DNA of 64,000 nt. Origin: Entoloma clypeatum. Lineage: Eukaryota > Basidiomycota > Agaricomycetes > Agaricales > Entolomataceae. Location: positions 4,030,001-4,094,000 of the forward strand of contig OY751493.1 in the NCBI GenBank assembly GCA_963565915.1, written 5' to 3'. This document shows, piece by piece, positions 32,927 through 43,911 of this stretch; within the stretch, counting starts at the first letter, position 1, and each line of letters begins with the position of its first letter. Below the pieces are notes generated by a model, which ran no database searches, was not told the origin of the DNA, and saw only the letters and a list, made by a program, of their open reading frames with translations. A program made the position numbers and the translations under genes.

Positions 32927-33756
32927 TTACTCTTCGTCCTCATCACCACCGCCCTCCTCCTTCTTGGCAGCAGCAGCAGCGCGCTTACGCTTGACGCGAC
33001 CTGGGCCTCCTCCACCATAGGGCGAAGTGAGGGCGAAGTCGATGTGTTTTTGGGAGTCGAGACGGACGACAAACGATGGGACATTGACAATCTGCCTGCC
33101 GACACTGAAACGTATGATAGTCAATGTAAGCGACCCAAAAAGTTACGAGATTGGAGGGCACCGTATGTGTCTCTGCCTGATGAGGGTTCGTGCATGGTGG
33201 ATGCTCTTCGCCAAACCGCTCTTGAAGACTTGAGTCTGCAGACGGCGTTCCAAGAAATCCTCGATCTTCAGAGCCAACACATAATCGAGACGCATGCGGG
33301 TTTCATCGAGCACACCGATGCGGACGAGTCGGCGAATCAGGGCGTTACCCTCGAACAGACGCTTGGGGTCTTTGTTATCGAGCTTGAGGAGCTCACGAGC
33401 GGCACGACGGATTTTGGACAGGATGAGGGCAATGCGCCAGATTTCGCGCTTGTTGCGGAGGCCGTACTCGCCGGCGAGCTACGGGTGTGATAAAGGTATT
33501 ATGAACAAATGTCAAAGGGTGGTCATACCTTCAATTCAGCATCGAGACGAGCGGACTCGAAAGGACGACGAGGGACCTTGTAACTGTAAAGTTATAGGCA
33601 ATGGGCACGGCTTTATCAGCACAAGTGCAACCCTCCACTGAAGAGTGGATCTTGAAGGAGAAATGCTCACGTCTTGCTGTGGTTTCGCGGGGCCCTGGTA
33701 CAGCATCGTTAATGCAGAGCTCAGCGTCGAAGGCAGCGAGGACATTACCTGGGCAT
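32927..33756 (-). CDS. RPS9: 40S ribosomal protein S9 (uS4)
   Basis: Five exons, 33756-33749, 33694-33671, 33583-33529, 33478-33162 and 33104-32927, total 582 nt and 193 residues, the usual length for uS4. The first exon is only 8 nt (ATG CCC AG). Conserved segments are [34 protein letters not shown], the S4 RNA-binding region ([20 protein letters not shown]) and the Ala/Lys then Glu/Asp tail. The protein binds 18S rRNA in the small subunit and affects decoding fidelity. It is divergent to RPL21 with 248 bp between start codons. Confidence 0.97.
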
Positions 33757-34004
33757 TTTTCTTGAGGACGTTGACGATGGACTTTGTGTTGACCCGCGTG
33801 CTCAGTAAATCAGCAATCAAACTAAGCCAAATAGATTAGACTCAGCCAGAACTGTAAAGGACCACATCTCAGCCACTCGGCATTTCCCGAACGCACCAAA
33901 TTTGACCTCCTCGACACCGCCGTCACCGCCAACGACCAAGCCCTACGTAAGTGTCGATTTATGCTGGTTCGTCGTTTGGTTCTGACCAGATCAGCAGCCT
34001 CAAG
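33757..34004. promoter_or_regulatory. Shared divergent promoter of RPS9 and RPL21
   Basis: The two ribosomal protein genes start 248 bp apart on opposite strands. On the RPL21 side a likely 5' UTR intron is visible (donor GTAAGT near 33953, acceptor CAG just before 34005). A shared promoter would allow co-regulation. No specific binding site was identified. Confidence 0.6.
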
Positions 34005-34658
34005 ATGCCTCACTCATTCGGTTACCGCGCGCGAACGCGCCACATGTTCAAGCGGGGCTTCAAGGGTGCGATCTTTACTGAATCAATTGACTGCTGAATC
34101 AATGAAATCGCCGTATCTGCTTTCTCAGAGCATGGTCCTACCAAGTTGTCCACCTTCCTCGTCAACTACCATGTCGGAGACATTGTTGACATCAAGGCTA
34201 ACGCCTCGCAACAAAAGGGTATGCCCCACAAATACTACCATGGGTGCGTTCTGGATATCATCATAGATTCTTTTTTTGATTCCGATTTCTGTGGTCACCA
34301 GACGAACTGGAATTGTATACAACGTCACTCCCTCTGCCGTCGGTGTCATCGTGTACAAGGTTGTCGGAAACCGCTACATCGAGAAGCGCGTGAACCTGCG
34401 TGTTGAGCACGTCCGCCACTCAAAGTGCAGGAAGGAGTTCTTGGACCGGGTGAAGAGCAACCATGATGCGCACGCCGCCGCAAAGGAGAAGGGCGGTGAG
34501 TTGCAGTGTTAATTATGTCGACGCCTTCTCAACTCCCCTTGGCAGAGCGTGTCAACTTGAGGCGTGTACCTGTTCTTCCCCGCGGCGCACGCACCGTTTC
34601 GACTGCACAAAACGCTCCACAGACCATGGTGCCTGTACCTTACGAGACGACGATTTAG
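34005..34658 (+). CDS. RPL21: 60S ribosomal protein L21 (eL21)
   Basis: Exons 34005-34065, 34129-34243, 34302-34495 and 34546-34658 total 483 nt and 160 residues, the standard length for eL21. Conserved parts are MPHSFGYRARTRHMFKRGFK, the central KOW-like barrel (YHVGDIVDIKANASQQKGMPHKYYHG), and LRVEHVRHSKCRKEFLDRV. The C-terminus is PVPYETTI. It is a structural protein of the large ribosomal subunit. All junctions are GT-AG and in phase. Confidence 0.97.
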
Positions 34659-34965
34659 ATGGAACGCTTGCGATACTTTTCCTCTTCGTATCGCCTGTAT
34701 GTCTGTCCATTGCTTTCATGCCCCATGCAGATATCAAACATGAAAACAATATGCCTCAACTTGAACTTGAGCGATGAGAAGTGCCGCAAGCAAGGCTCAT
34801 CTATGTAAGCTGTACTGAATTGTAGGATGTGGATCCTCCCGTAGTCGCAAGCTTCCTTCTGTGTAATACATCAGGTTCTGACGTAACTTTGAGCGACAGA
34901 ATATAGGGTCATCGGACCTGAACCAGATCCAGTTGCTTACCACCTCATCGACGTTCTCTACCATC

Positions 34966-36443
34966 ATGACCATCGAACTTATCCCTCTCCCTCTCCCAGA
35001 TACCGCCGATCCATCTAAGTTCGTTGATTTTGGAAGAGAAGTCAAGGGTGCTGATCTGGGTAATCTCGACGAAGCAGGATTGGCAGAGATCAAGGAGGCG
35101 TTGTACAAAGTGATGCTGCCTCTAGACCTTCCAGTGTATTTGCATTGATTCAGTGAAATAGCACGATGCCCTTCTGTTCAGGGATATAACCTTGACACCA
35201 GAGCAACAGTATGCGCTTACCAAGGTCTTCAATAACCCACCTTGCTATTTAAAACCCTTGACCACTTCTACACAGGCATTCGATCCGGAATCTGAGAGTT
35301 ACGGCCATGGGAATAACAAGACTCAAAACACGCAGAAGTCCATTCTCCACCCCGATCTGAAGACCATCCCCCGAGTTCCGCAGGTCCAGCTCATTGGCAA
35401 CGGCACAGTTTACAACCACGAGGGACTCGCTGAGGCCAAGTTGAAGCACCCGAGCCATACCACATTCCACAAGACCAGGGTATCTCCGGAGGACGAAGAG
35501 AAAGGCGTCACTCGGTTCTACCGCTGGCACATCGACGCCGCTCTGTACGACCTATCACCCCCGAAAGTGACGACGCTCTACGGACTCAAGGTTCCGAAAG
35601 GCTCACGGCAGATTTGCCGGTACGATGACGGGACTGGAGATGAGCTGCCGGTGCCGCTGGGGACGACGGCGTTCGTGTCGGGAAAGACGATGTTCGATCT
35701 GCTTCCACCCGAGTTGAAAAGTCTTGCGGTGAGGTCGAAGGTCAAATATGCGCCGCATCCGTACGTCTGGATGGCTCCGGCTCGTGCTATGCCGACAGGG
35801 TTGGGCATTGAGTCTGAGGGACTGGAGTTGCCTTTTAGTGAGCTCCCACCCTGGGAAGAGGAGAGACGCAAGACCTTCCCTTTGGTGCGTTGATGTAATT
35901 TGGCTTGCGAGATATTCTGATTTCTGATCACACTTCCATTTTGTAGACCTGGAAGAATCCTGTTACGGGCAATCTGCATTTCCAGGTCCACCCTTGTGGT
36001 GTGGCGGAACTCTATGTCGACCCCCTCCCAAAGGGCGCGAAACGCGAAAGCGCATTATACCCAGATGGTGCGCATATCGCAGATCTCAAGCAAGTCCGTG
36101 AACTGCTGTACAAGATGCAAAGACCGGCTATCTCCCCGAAGGTCTGTAATTTTGCTGAACTTGCATCTTCCTGCATGTCCCTGACAAGCTCCCTGTCTCT
36201 CTTCAGCTCGTTTATCCTCATGACTGGTGAGCTCTGACTTATATAGGTGGGTGTATGCGGCCTCTTGACATCCCTTGGAATAGGCGAGAGAAGGATCTTG
36301 TCCTCTTCCACAACCGCGGGGTCCTGCACTCTGTAGTTGGTGCTTTTAAGCCCGATGAAGTACGGGCTTTCCATCAGTGCAATCTGGCAGCTTCGAGCGA
36401 CCCGGTCGGACCTTCAGCTGAAGATGTCGCGAAGTGGGCTTGA
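34966..36443 (+). CDS. TauD/TfdA-type alpha-ketoglutarate dioxygenase (xanthine dioxygenase-like), copy 2
   Basis: Six exons, 34966-35109, 35162-35224, 35276-35884, 35947-36141, 36207-36226 and 36284-36443, total 1191 nt and 396 residues. The Fe(II) ligands are H154-x-D156 in RWHIDAALY and His359 in HNRGVLHSVVG. LKTIPRVPQVQ, DDGTGDELPVPLGTTAFVSG and WKNPVTG are shared with copy 1 and with fungal XanA-like enzymes. All five intron positions match copy 1, including the 20-nt exon. It keeps the family residues more faithfully than copy 1 around HPDLKTIP. The likely role is purine or related oxidation. The substrate is inferred. Confidence 0.9.
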
Positions 36444-36781
36444 GGGCAAGGACTTTCTTTTCATGAGTGCCTTTACTTGTTGTATCACTCTGTCGTGCAG
36501 TCATGTGTACGTTTTTGCAAGCCAAGCAATACGGAAACACAGTAAAGCGTGTCTCGTCCACCTTCTGAAAAACATCGAGTTGAGTGCGCTATAGTCTGCG
36601 TCGTTATCCTTGGCACAACTTTCAGTCGACGCGCACACGGCAGCGTCCCCAAGGGCTGATCATTTTCTGTCCAGTTTGTACATTGTGTGGTCATCGAATG
36701 CGAAGGGAAAGGAAGTGTGTGTATTCCCATCTTCCCTACTCCGTAACCCCGCTACTTTCTATCAGGGCTGTGTATGCGCCA
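36444..36781. other. Intergenic region between dioxygenase copy 2 and the inverted-repeat arm
   Basis: No gene or repeat is seen. The inverted-repeat homology begins close to 36782. Confidence 0.4.
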
Positions 36782-39700
36782 TGACTCAGGTCGTTCCCGT
36801 CCCAGGAAAAGCACGACGTCCCAGGCCTCCTCCGATTCATGCCTCACGCACACGACAAAGAAAGTTGCCGCCTCCTTCATAAAAAGACCAATTTCGACGA
36901 TTGTCAGATCAACGAATGGGGGGATGACCAAGGATGACCGACCTCACTGTTCAATTGTTCACGCACGCTGGCTTTACGAACCAAAGCATTGACGGATCAT
37001 CGATCCTCGCTCAGTCCTTGCTCATCGGACATTGATTGGGATCTCAAGGGCGAGATAGGGAGAAATGATGGTTGTAGGGTTCAGAAAACAAGGTCCTATT
37101 GCAGTATCCACGCCTGGAACAGAACTGGAATCAGAAGAACCAGGCCCCCCCGCCCGACTACGCCACCTCCACTGCGCCCACAGCCAGCGCGTGGCACACT
37201 CGTCCCCTGATGCACGAATAATGATCCCCCTGGTAGCCCATTGGCTGAGTAAAAGTACAGGTCTTCGTCAGTGGGTCCCTAGTCCCCGTAAGTATCTTGT
37301 CCAATACACATGACATGCTATGGATACACTATATACCGCACACGTTGTCCGTGTGTTTGATGACTAGATCCATATATGGGTTGGCTTTGTGGGCTTGAAG
37401 GGTGGCGCATCAATATACCAGCACCCTTGCTTGAATTTTGAAGCCCTCAAACCCAATGCGACTGTCTTGCAGAGGCATGCATGAGTCACTTCACCGTCGG
37501 AGATTTGCTCGAATCGAAGATGGAGGCACGTGGGGTCACAATACAGAAAATCGAGGGATCGCCAACAATAGAACACGAGAGTGGCCACCAAAATGTAGTG
37601 AGTCAGGCAGTCAACGCCTAGGCACTGACCAGTTCCCTATAAAAGTCGTCGAAATTCAAGGTTGAATCCAACCAACACCATCCTGTTCAAGTTGCCTATC
37701 CACAGTCATGCCCAATGACCCCAACAGTACCATTGACCCGACTATTACTGTCACGCCAGCCCGGTCCCAGGAAGATGATCGTCCAAGTACCCCGCCAAAC
37801 GACCCTTCGAGGATAGTCAACGCTCAACTCAGTACGCCCGTCACAAACTTCTCTGCATCCTCTGTACACAGCTCCGGCTGCGTTGACCGGGACGCCCGAA
37901 TCCACGCTATGCATAACGAGATCTCTGGCGTCGTGGCCGGGCCATACAGTGGCACGATCTTCCTGGACCGCTATATGAAGGAGCCTACCGAGGGCTTCAA
38001 CCTTGGCACAGCTCAAAGCATAACGACCTTCAAGACAGAGATGAAGAAATTAGAGGGGAAGAAGGTCGAGTCGCACATGTATAAGCCTTGGGTCCGTTCT
38101 GCGTTATCTCCCTGCTCTTCACGTCGCTGATAGGCTATCTGTTACCAAGGTCGAAACTATGCAGGCTGTGTGCCCAAATATGGTCGTGGTTGATACCCAT
38201 GACAATCCTGCACAAGACTTTGATGGCAAAGAGGTCAAACCAGACGCGTCGCTGTATAGCAAGGGGAGCTACCAACCGGGAAGGGACGCAATTCAAGATA
38301 TCAAGAAGTCCGAGATGATGATCGAGTTCAAAGTTGGCGAAAGCGACGATCCGTTCGAGGACAATCTGGAGAAACCTATCCAGCGGAAGGGTCAGAAGCC
38401 GGAGGAGACCCTCGGTCAAATAACACTTTACGCCACCGCTCATGCAGCTGCCCAGTATCGCACGCACATCTTCTCTGCTCTCGTCTTCCCTAAATACATG
38501 AGGCTTTTGCGCTGGGACAGAAGTGGAGTTGTAGTCACAGAGAGGCTCAACTGGGATTCTGAAGTGGTCTACCTATTCTTCAGGCGATTCAACCATGCCA
38601 CCCGCGAGGCTCGCGGAATTGACACTACCGTCAATGTCAACCCCACTACCCGCCTAGCAGCCGCGATCAGGCGCGAGCTTCGCTGCGAAGCACATGAACT
38701 GCTTATTTCTATGACCATCAATAAGGACACATACTTCGCCTGCGAAAAGAACATATACGCCAGAATTTCAAGTCCAATCGGCCGGTCCACGCGTACTTTC
38801 GCTGCCTATCGCGAGCGCGATGGTAAAGTTTTCTTTTTGAAAGACACTTGGCGCATCAAGCGGAAAGGCCTGATACCAGAGCACGAGATCTACAAGAAAT
38901 TGCATAAAGCTGGTGTCCCTAACATCCCCGAATTCATTGATGCAGGCGATGTCGAAGAACAAATTACTTTGACTCAGGAATGGAACAAGGACAACATCGT
39001 CGGACCGCATAGAACTACCCCCCGGTTCCTTCGGACATTGCAACACTACCGCCTCGTTCTTGAGAAAATGGACGCCAGCCTGGAGGCCGCATCTACCGCT
39101 AAACAATTGGTTTCCATCGTACGCGATGCTACTATAGGTAAGAAAGCTCTATGGCTTCTAGCCGCACCCTTGTGTATCTGTTAATTTTCAACCCAGCACA
39201 CCGTCACGCCCATGGCGATGCCAAGATTCTTCATCGTGATATCAGCGTTACTAACATCATGATGAAGCAAGTCAATGGCGTTATGAAGGGGTTCTTATGT
39301 GACTGGGACCTCAGCAAAGATCTCAGCGCTGAGATCGCGGATCCAGACACCGATGGCAGCACGTTGGAACGCACAGTCTGTCGACAAATTTCTTTCTTGC
39401 AGTTCGCAACCTAATATTCTGTTCAGGGAACATGGCAATTCATGGCAATCAGGCTCCTGAAGACCGACCCCGATGCCCCCCCTCCTGTCCCGGACCGCCT
39501 TGATGACGAAGAATCCTTCTACCACGTCCTTGTTTGGATGGTCTTAAGATATGGCAAACATACCCTCTCAGCAGCAGCCCTTTCCGACATGATATACGAA
39601 ATTTTTGAACATTCCTTCAAAGATAGGGAGAAACGTGTTTTGGGCCAGGCAAGGCTAAGCTTCTTGCGGAACGAGGGGTACCTTGCCTCTGTGCGCGTCG

Positions 39701-40239
39701 CCAACCAAGGTCTCATTTCCACCCTGGAATCGTTGCGCAAAGTTCTACAATACAGGTATCCAGCGCCCCCCCTTGAAAAACCAGCCTTGGATGGCTGGGA
39801 GGACGACGTTGAATCCCCAGCATCGCAGCAGACGCCCATTGACACCTCGAAGCAGGAGAGGGCACTCAAGATCGTGGAGAATGGTGGCTGGGTAACGAAG
39901 ATCCTCAACAACCTCCTTAACAATCCTGCCGCCGATTGGGCATCTGACGGAGAGTTGAAGGCCCACGAAATTGTGGATCCACGCGTTCAGCTCAACCCCG
40001 CGAAGCGCAGGTCGGGGGGTGACATAACATCTCAGGTACAGTCGGAGTCAAGCTCACGGTCGAAGCGACAGCGCAAAGAACATGCTCAAGATGCCGCGGG
40101 GAGTATCCAGAGTGCTGCTGGGAACCAGGATGAGGGAAATGCCAGTGAGGATGATGAAGAGGACATGGATGTGGATGTGGATAACGGGAAGGACGGTGAT
40201 TATCAACCTCCTGGAAGGAAGTCGAAACGAAGGGCTTGA
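36782..40239. repeat. Right arm of the large inverted repeat
   Basis: This is the reverse complement of 1-3493. The match is visible to 40175, where the left copy runs off the window. The arm holds the full FunK1 gene and about 0.9 kb of upstream DNA. The inner part (36782-37060) has small indels relative to the left arm and lacks its 120-bp extra block. The end given is the kinase stop; the true outer end is unknown. Confidence 0.95.
37708..40239 (+). CDS. FunK1-type protein kinase, complete
   Basis: Exons 37708-38091, 38150-39137, 39197-39375 and 39427-40239 total 2364 nt and 787 residues. Introns are 58, 59 and 51 bp with GT-AG ends. The N-terminal half carries the FunK1 region (QITLYATAHAAAQYRTHIFS; LRWDRSGVVVTE). 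The catalytic loop is HRDISVTNIMM (His470, Asp472), the metal motif is DWD (493-495) instead of DFG, and the family motif RTGTWQFM starts at 516. The C-terminal tail is acidic, then basic (GRKSKRRA), perhaps nuclear. FunK1 kinases are expanded in mushroom-forming fungi, and their substrates are mostly unknown. A near-identical copy lies at 1-2468 in opposite orientation. Confidence 0.93.
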
Positions 40240-40565
40240 GCAACTAACCCATAGTCCCCAAGTTCATTGTAATGTAATGTACGCTCAGATCAACCCGACA
40301 GCCTCCAATGTTTCCGAATTTTTGCCATACTCTTGGATTTCCAAATAACTTAAAGATAGTGAAAGTTGTAAACAGGCAGACAAGATAGTGTCGTCAAAAA
40401 ACCAGCCTGCCCTGATGAAAAAGACGGAGCGGAAACCATACTCGTACAACACGCTTCATGCATCGTCACCAGAGTCTCGCGCTCCTAACCTGAAGGTTTG
40501 AACGTTTGTCTCTAGATTGTTTCCGTCCCGCGTCGAGCATTGAATTAGCACATTCGCGCTGGCAG

Positions 40566-41403
40566 ATGCCTGAATGCAAACGTTGTGACCGATACTTCCA
40601 ATGGACCGGACTCAGGGAACACTGGGTTCAGAGCCCTCACCACTCGTATTGCCAGTCTTGTAATGACCATTTCGGGGACGATGAAGACCTTCATGAGCAT
40701 TACGATACAGAGCACAGTTACTGCAGCTGTTGCAGGCGAGTGTTCAAGAACGACTATGGTTTGAAGGAACATTACCGCCAGTCACCCAATCATTACTATT
40801 GTGCACCTTGTGATCGCCACTTCCAATCCGCTAGCAACTTGAAAGCAGTAGGCCCTTGCATTCTTTTCTTTCCTGGTCCTTTCACCTCACCGTCACCTAC
40901 AGCACATGAACTCTTCCACCCACGCCCCCAAGAACTTCCGTTGCCCTTTCAGAGGCTGCGAACTTGCTTTCGTCTCCACCTCCGCCCTCATCCTCCACCT
41001 CGAATCCGGCTCCTGCCACTCAGGCGTCGACCGTGCGACAGTCAACCGCGAAGTCCGCCGCCTCGACAGGGGCAACATCATCACCAACCCCTCGCGTCTC
41101 CTCACCGGCGGCGACACGTCCGACTACAAGTACTTTGCCACCGACAGGTCGTGGAACGGATACACGTACGAGTGCTACCTCTGCCACAACACGTACCGCA
41201 CGCTCCACGCGCTGAACCAGCACCTCGCGAGCCCGCGTCATCAGGACAAACTATATGTGTGCCCGATGGATACGTGCAGGATGCGTTTTACGACGCTCAG
41301 CGCGCTGTGCCAGCATATCGAGAGCGAGAGGTGTGGTGTTGCGAAGTTTGCGCAGCCGCATATTGATAGAGTTGTGGGGAAGATGAGGTTGCTGACCGCG
41401 TAA
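40566..41403 (+). CDS. C2H2 zinc-finger protein, 260 residues
   Basis: Exons 40566-40847 and 40903-41403 are joined by a 55-bp intron (donor GTAGGC, acceptor TACAG), total 783 nt. About seven Cys/His finger modules are seen: CKRCDRYF, CQSCNDHFG, CSCCRRVFK, CAPCDRHFQ, CPFRGCELAF, CYLCHNTYR and CPMDTCRMRF, each followed by spaced His residues. Spacing is irregular compared with classical DNA-binding fingers, as in many Agaricomycete finger proteins. The role is probably nucleic-acid binding. The Met at 40566 directly precedes the first finger. A fragment of a related gene lies at 27684-27783. Confidence 0.8.
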
Positions 41404-42752
41404 GCAATTCTCCGGCTTTGAGGAAACACAGGGGACACCATCCAACCTCCTTTGAATATTTTATTAAATCACGCATAATCCCCATCCTTTGTGTCAGCGT
41501 ATAACTATGTGACCCATTCGGCATGCTACTTTTGCGATACCCATTAATTTATCAATTGTCCCAAGAAAACTCCGGGCGCGTGGAGTATGAGAGGACTTCA
41601 GGGGTCGCGACGCGTTCTTTAATTAGCGCGTCGGCGTCACGTGATAGTTCTCATCTTACGGTTCAAACGTTCAAGCTCTTGAAGTTGCTGGCCCACAATT
41701 ACAGTATACCAGTCAGGGAGAGCCACAGCCTACAGGAACCTGCACTTCGAAGCCTTCGTGCCAGCATACGGTTAACTTCCTTATTTCCCCCTCGTCATGC
41801 AACGGCCTGAGGCTTGGTCGTAAGCTAGGCTAAGCTATCATATCAACTTCTCATTCTTAACCATCTTGACTGTTGACACTGAATTAAATCAGATGATGAC
41901 AGATGGCCATAAAACCTGCTTGGCTGCTTCGCCATGCACTCTTGAGCCACATAGAAAGACATTTCACACCTCTTTCAATCGACAGACTTGGGGAGAACAA
42001 GTTCGACATGCCGATGCAATTCGAAAGGTATGTCAATGAGGTCATACTACCCATATCGCGCAGATCACTCGTCCCCAGGTCTTAGGGGCATCCAAAAACG
42101 ATTTTGGAGATGTGCATATTTACTGAAGACGAAGGCCGGCGTTCAGCCTCGACGTACTCGAACCGCTTCATCACGTCTCTGGCCTGTGCTGCGGCCTCGT
42201 TTAACCTCAGCAAGGGTGACAAGTTCCATGTCTACCGACTTCTAGCGCGTTGTTTGAACGCGGCCCGGATCGAGGAAACCTGCTGAGCGCGTTCTTTTTG
42301 AACCCATCGTGGCTGTTGATGTTTCAAACAAAGTTGGGATTGTCTCTCATGTACGCCATGCTGGAGCTTGAACAGCTCTGAGTCCTTGTTCTGGTACAGG
42401 TTCGAGGCGGCGTCGCTATGAGGGCGCCTGGCATCAGGTACCAACGGGGGATATATCTATCAGAGTGGGTAGAGGTATTGTCCTAGCCAGTGGTGTATCA
42501 GCCAAGGGGGCCAGTAACGTTGGACTCGAACTGATGGCATGCGTTGGGATCTCCGTTCGGTTCGGGGGCAGGGCGGTTGATTGTCGATCGTCGATCCAGT
42601 TACTTTTATATTATACTCGAGTCTGCTCCTTTTTACTGAAGAATTGCAGTCACAGCTAGCATAAAGTATGAGGCCTTCTTACTATTTTGTTCGTCGGCAG
42701 CATTGTGCGTTGTTTGTGCCAGTAAGTTGGGCTGACATACTGTGACTGTTGT
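41404..42752. other. Intergenic region, no gene seen
   Basis: Only short open frames without recognisable motifs are present (for example 41903-42085 and 42104-42286). No repeat or RNA gene is seen. Confidence 0.35.
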
Positions 42753-43648
42753 TCATGAGTATTTGAATATCCAGTATTGAGTCGAACCCACCAGCTTTGA
42801 TTGCCATGGGATCAACCCATTCAAGCCGCCGCTGGAGTTTGTTGTCAGACAAAAGCTCCGAATTCTAACGCCAGTTTGCAAATAGTTCCCGCCAGGACCT
42901 TTCCACCATCCTCCGCTCACCTGATGCTTGAAACGTTCCATGTCGGCAAGGGTGACTGCGATGTCAGGGCTTGGTGCTTGGTGGTTTGAGAGTACACTGG
43001 AGAGACGAAAAACTGCATTCCAACACTCAAGAACCTCGGTTGAAGATAGAAATGCTGGGCCAAAACGTCGAATGTCTTGTTTGATGTGTGATAAAACATG
43101 AAGTTTGTATTTGTACTGAATACGGGCTGGATCCACGACGGCCCATAGGTCCAGGACGTTGTTAATTGAAATTTCAGGATCGGCCCGAAGACAATTGTCC
43201 TTATGTGACAAAAAAGTGAAAAGAACAAACGCACCAGGTATGCTCTCCACTGGCTCTCCAGAGGTCGAAAGGGGGAAGCGCTGCATAGATCTTCATGTAG
43301 ATGGAAGATTGCGAGCTGCTGGAGTATCTTGAGATGTTTTCCAATCAAGTTTTCATATTGAACAAGGTATTGCGAGCGTAACGTGGTATGGAGCTTCAAA
43401 CTGTGAAGTAGCGAGGCAAACAGATCAGCTTTCTTTTTATCCCGAACCTTGTTTGAATCGTGCCATGAATATTTGTCGATACCAAGTAAGATGGTATGTA
43501 AAATCTTGCACGGCGCATCTGCATAGGGATCAAGTCCTCCAGGGATTTTAGCAAAACAAGTTGAACCGTAGCACTTTTGCATCCTACCTGGAATCTGCAG
43601 CAGAACATTATAATGGTCACTGGATCGCAGACTCGCTCCGCGACTCAC
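42753..43648 (-). pseudogene. C-terminal relic of an Agaricomycete transposase-like protein
   Basis: The minus strand encodes DAPCKILHTILLGIDKYSWHD, then, after a probable short intron near 43210, a segment with KLHVLSHIKQDIRRFGPAFLSSTEVLECWNAVFR and SNHQAPSPDIA. These match a common family of large transposon-associated Agaricomycete proteins (pattern HT-LLG-KY-W ... IRRFGPA ... STE ... N-VFR ... SN-QAPS-D). The N-terminal part expected for that family is absent upstream, where unrelated sequence begins, so this is a fragment. The family name is from memory of the motif and is not certain. Confidence 0.55.
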
Positions 43649-43911
43649 GTGAACGCTCCTTCACCACCGATTAAGGTGTTCTCAAAGGTGTATCCGACCA
43701 GTGGACCATGCTAATCTCGTGCAACAGTACACGTTGGAGGAGGAGGAGTACCACTACCACCATTTTTACCGTTGCGGGGCCCCCCTTATCGATTCCTGGG
43801 TTATCTAAAGCCACAAAGTCTGTACAGGTAAGAAATTTCCCCTCTGTTGGCATCGACATCCCCACCCACTCTAGTTCCTTTCCTCAGATATTGGACCTGG
43901 GCCCACACACA

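Noticed and set aside
1..40239. The inverted arms as terminal repeats of one giant mobile element
   Set aside because: The interval contains single essential ribosomal protein genes and a host gene island, the arms carry a full kinase gene, and no target duplication or capture gene is seen. Segmental duplication is simpler.
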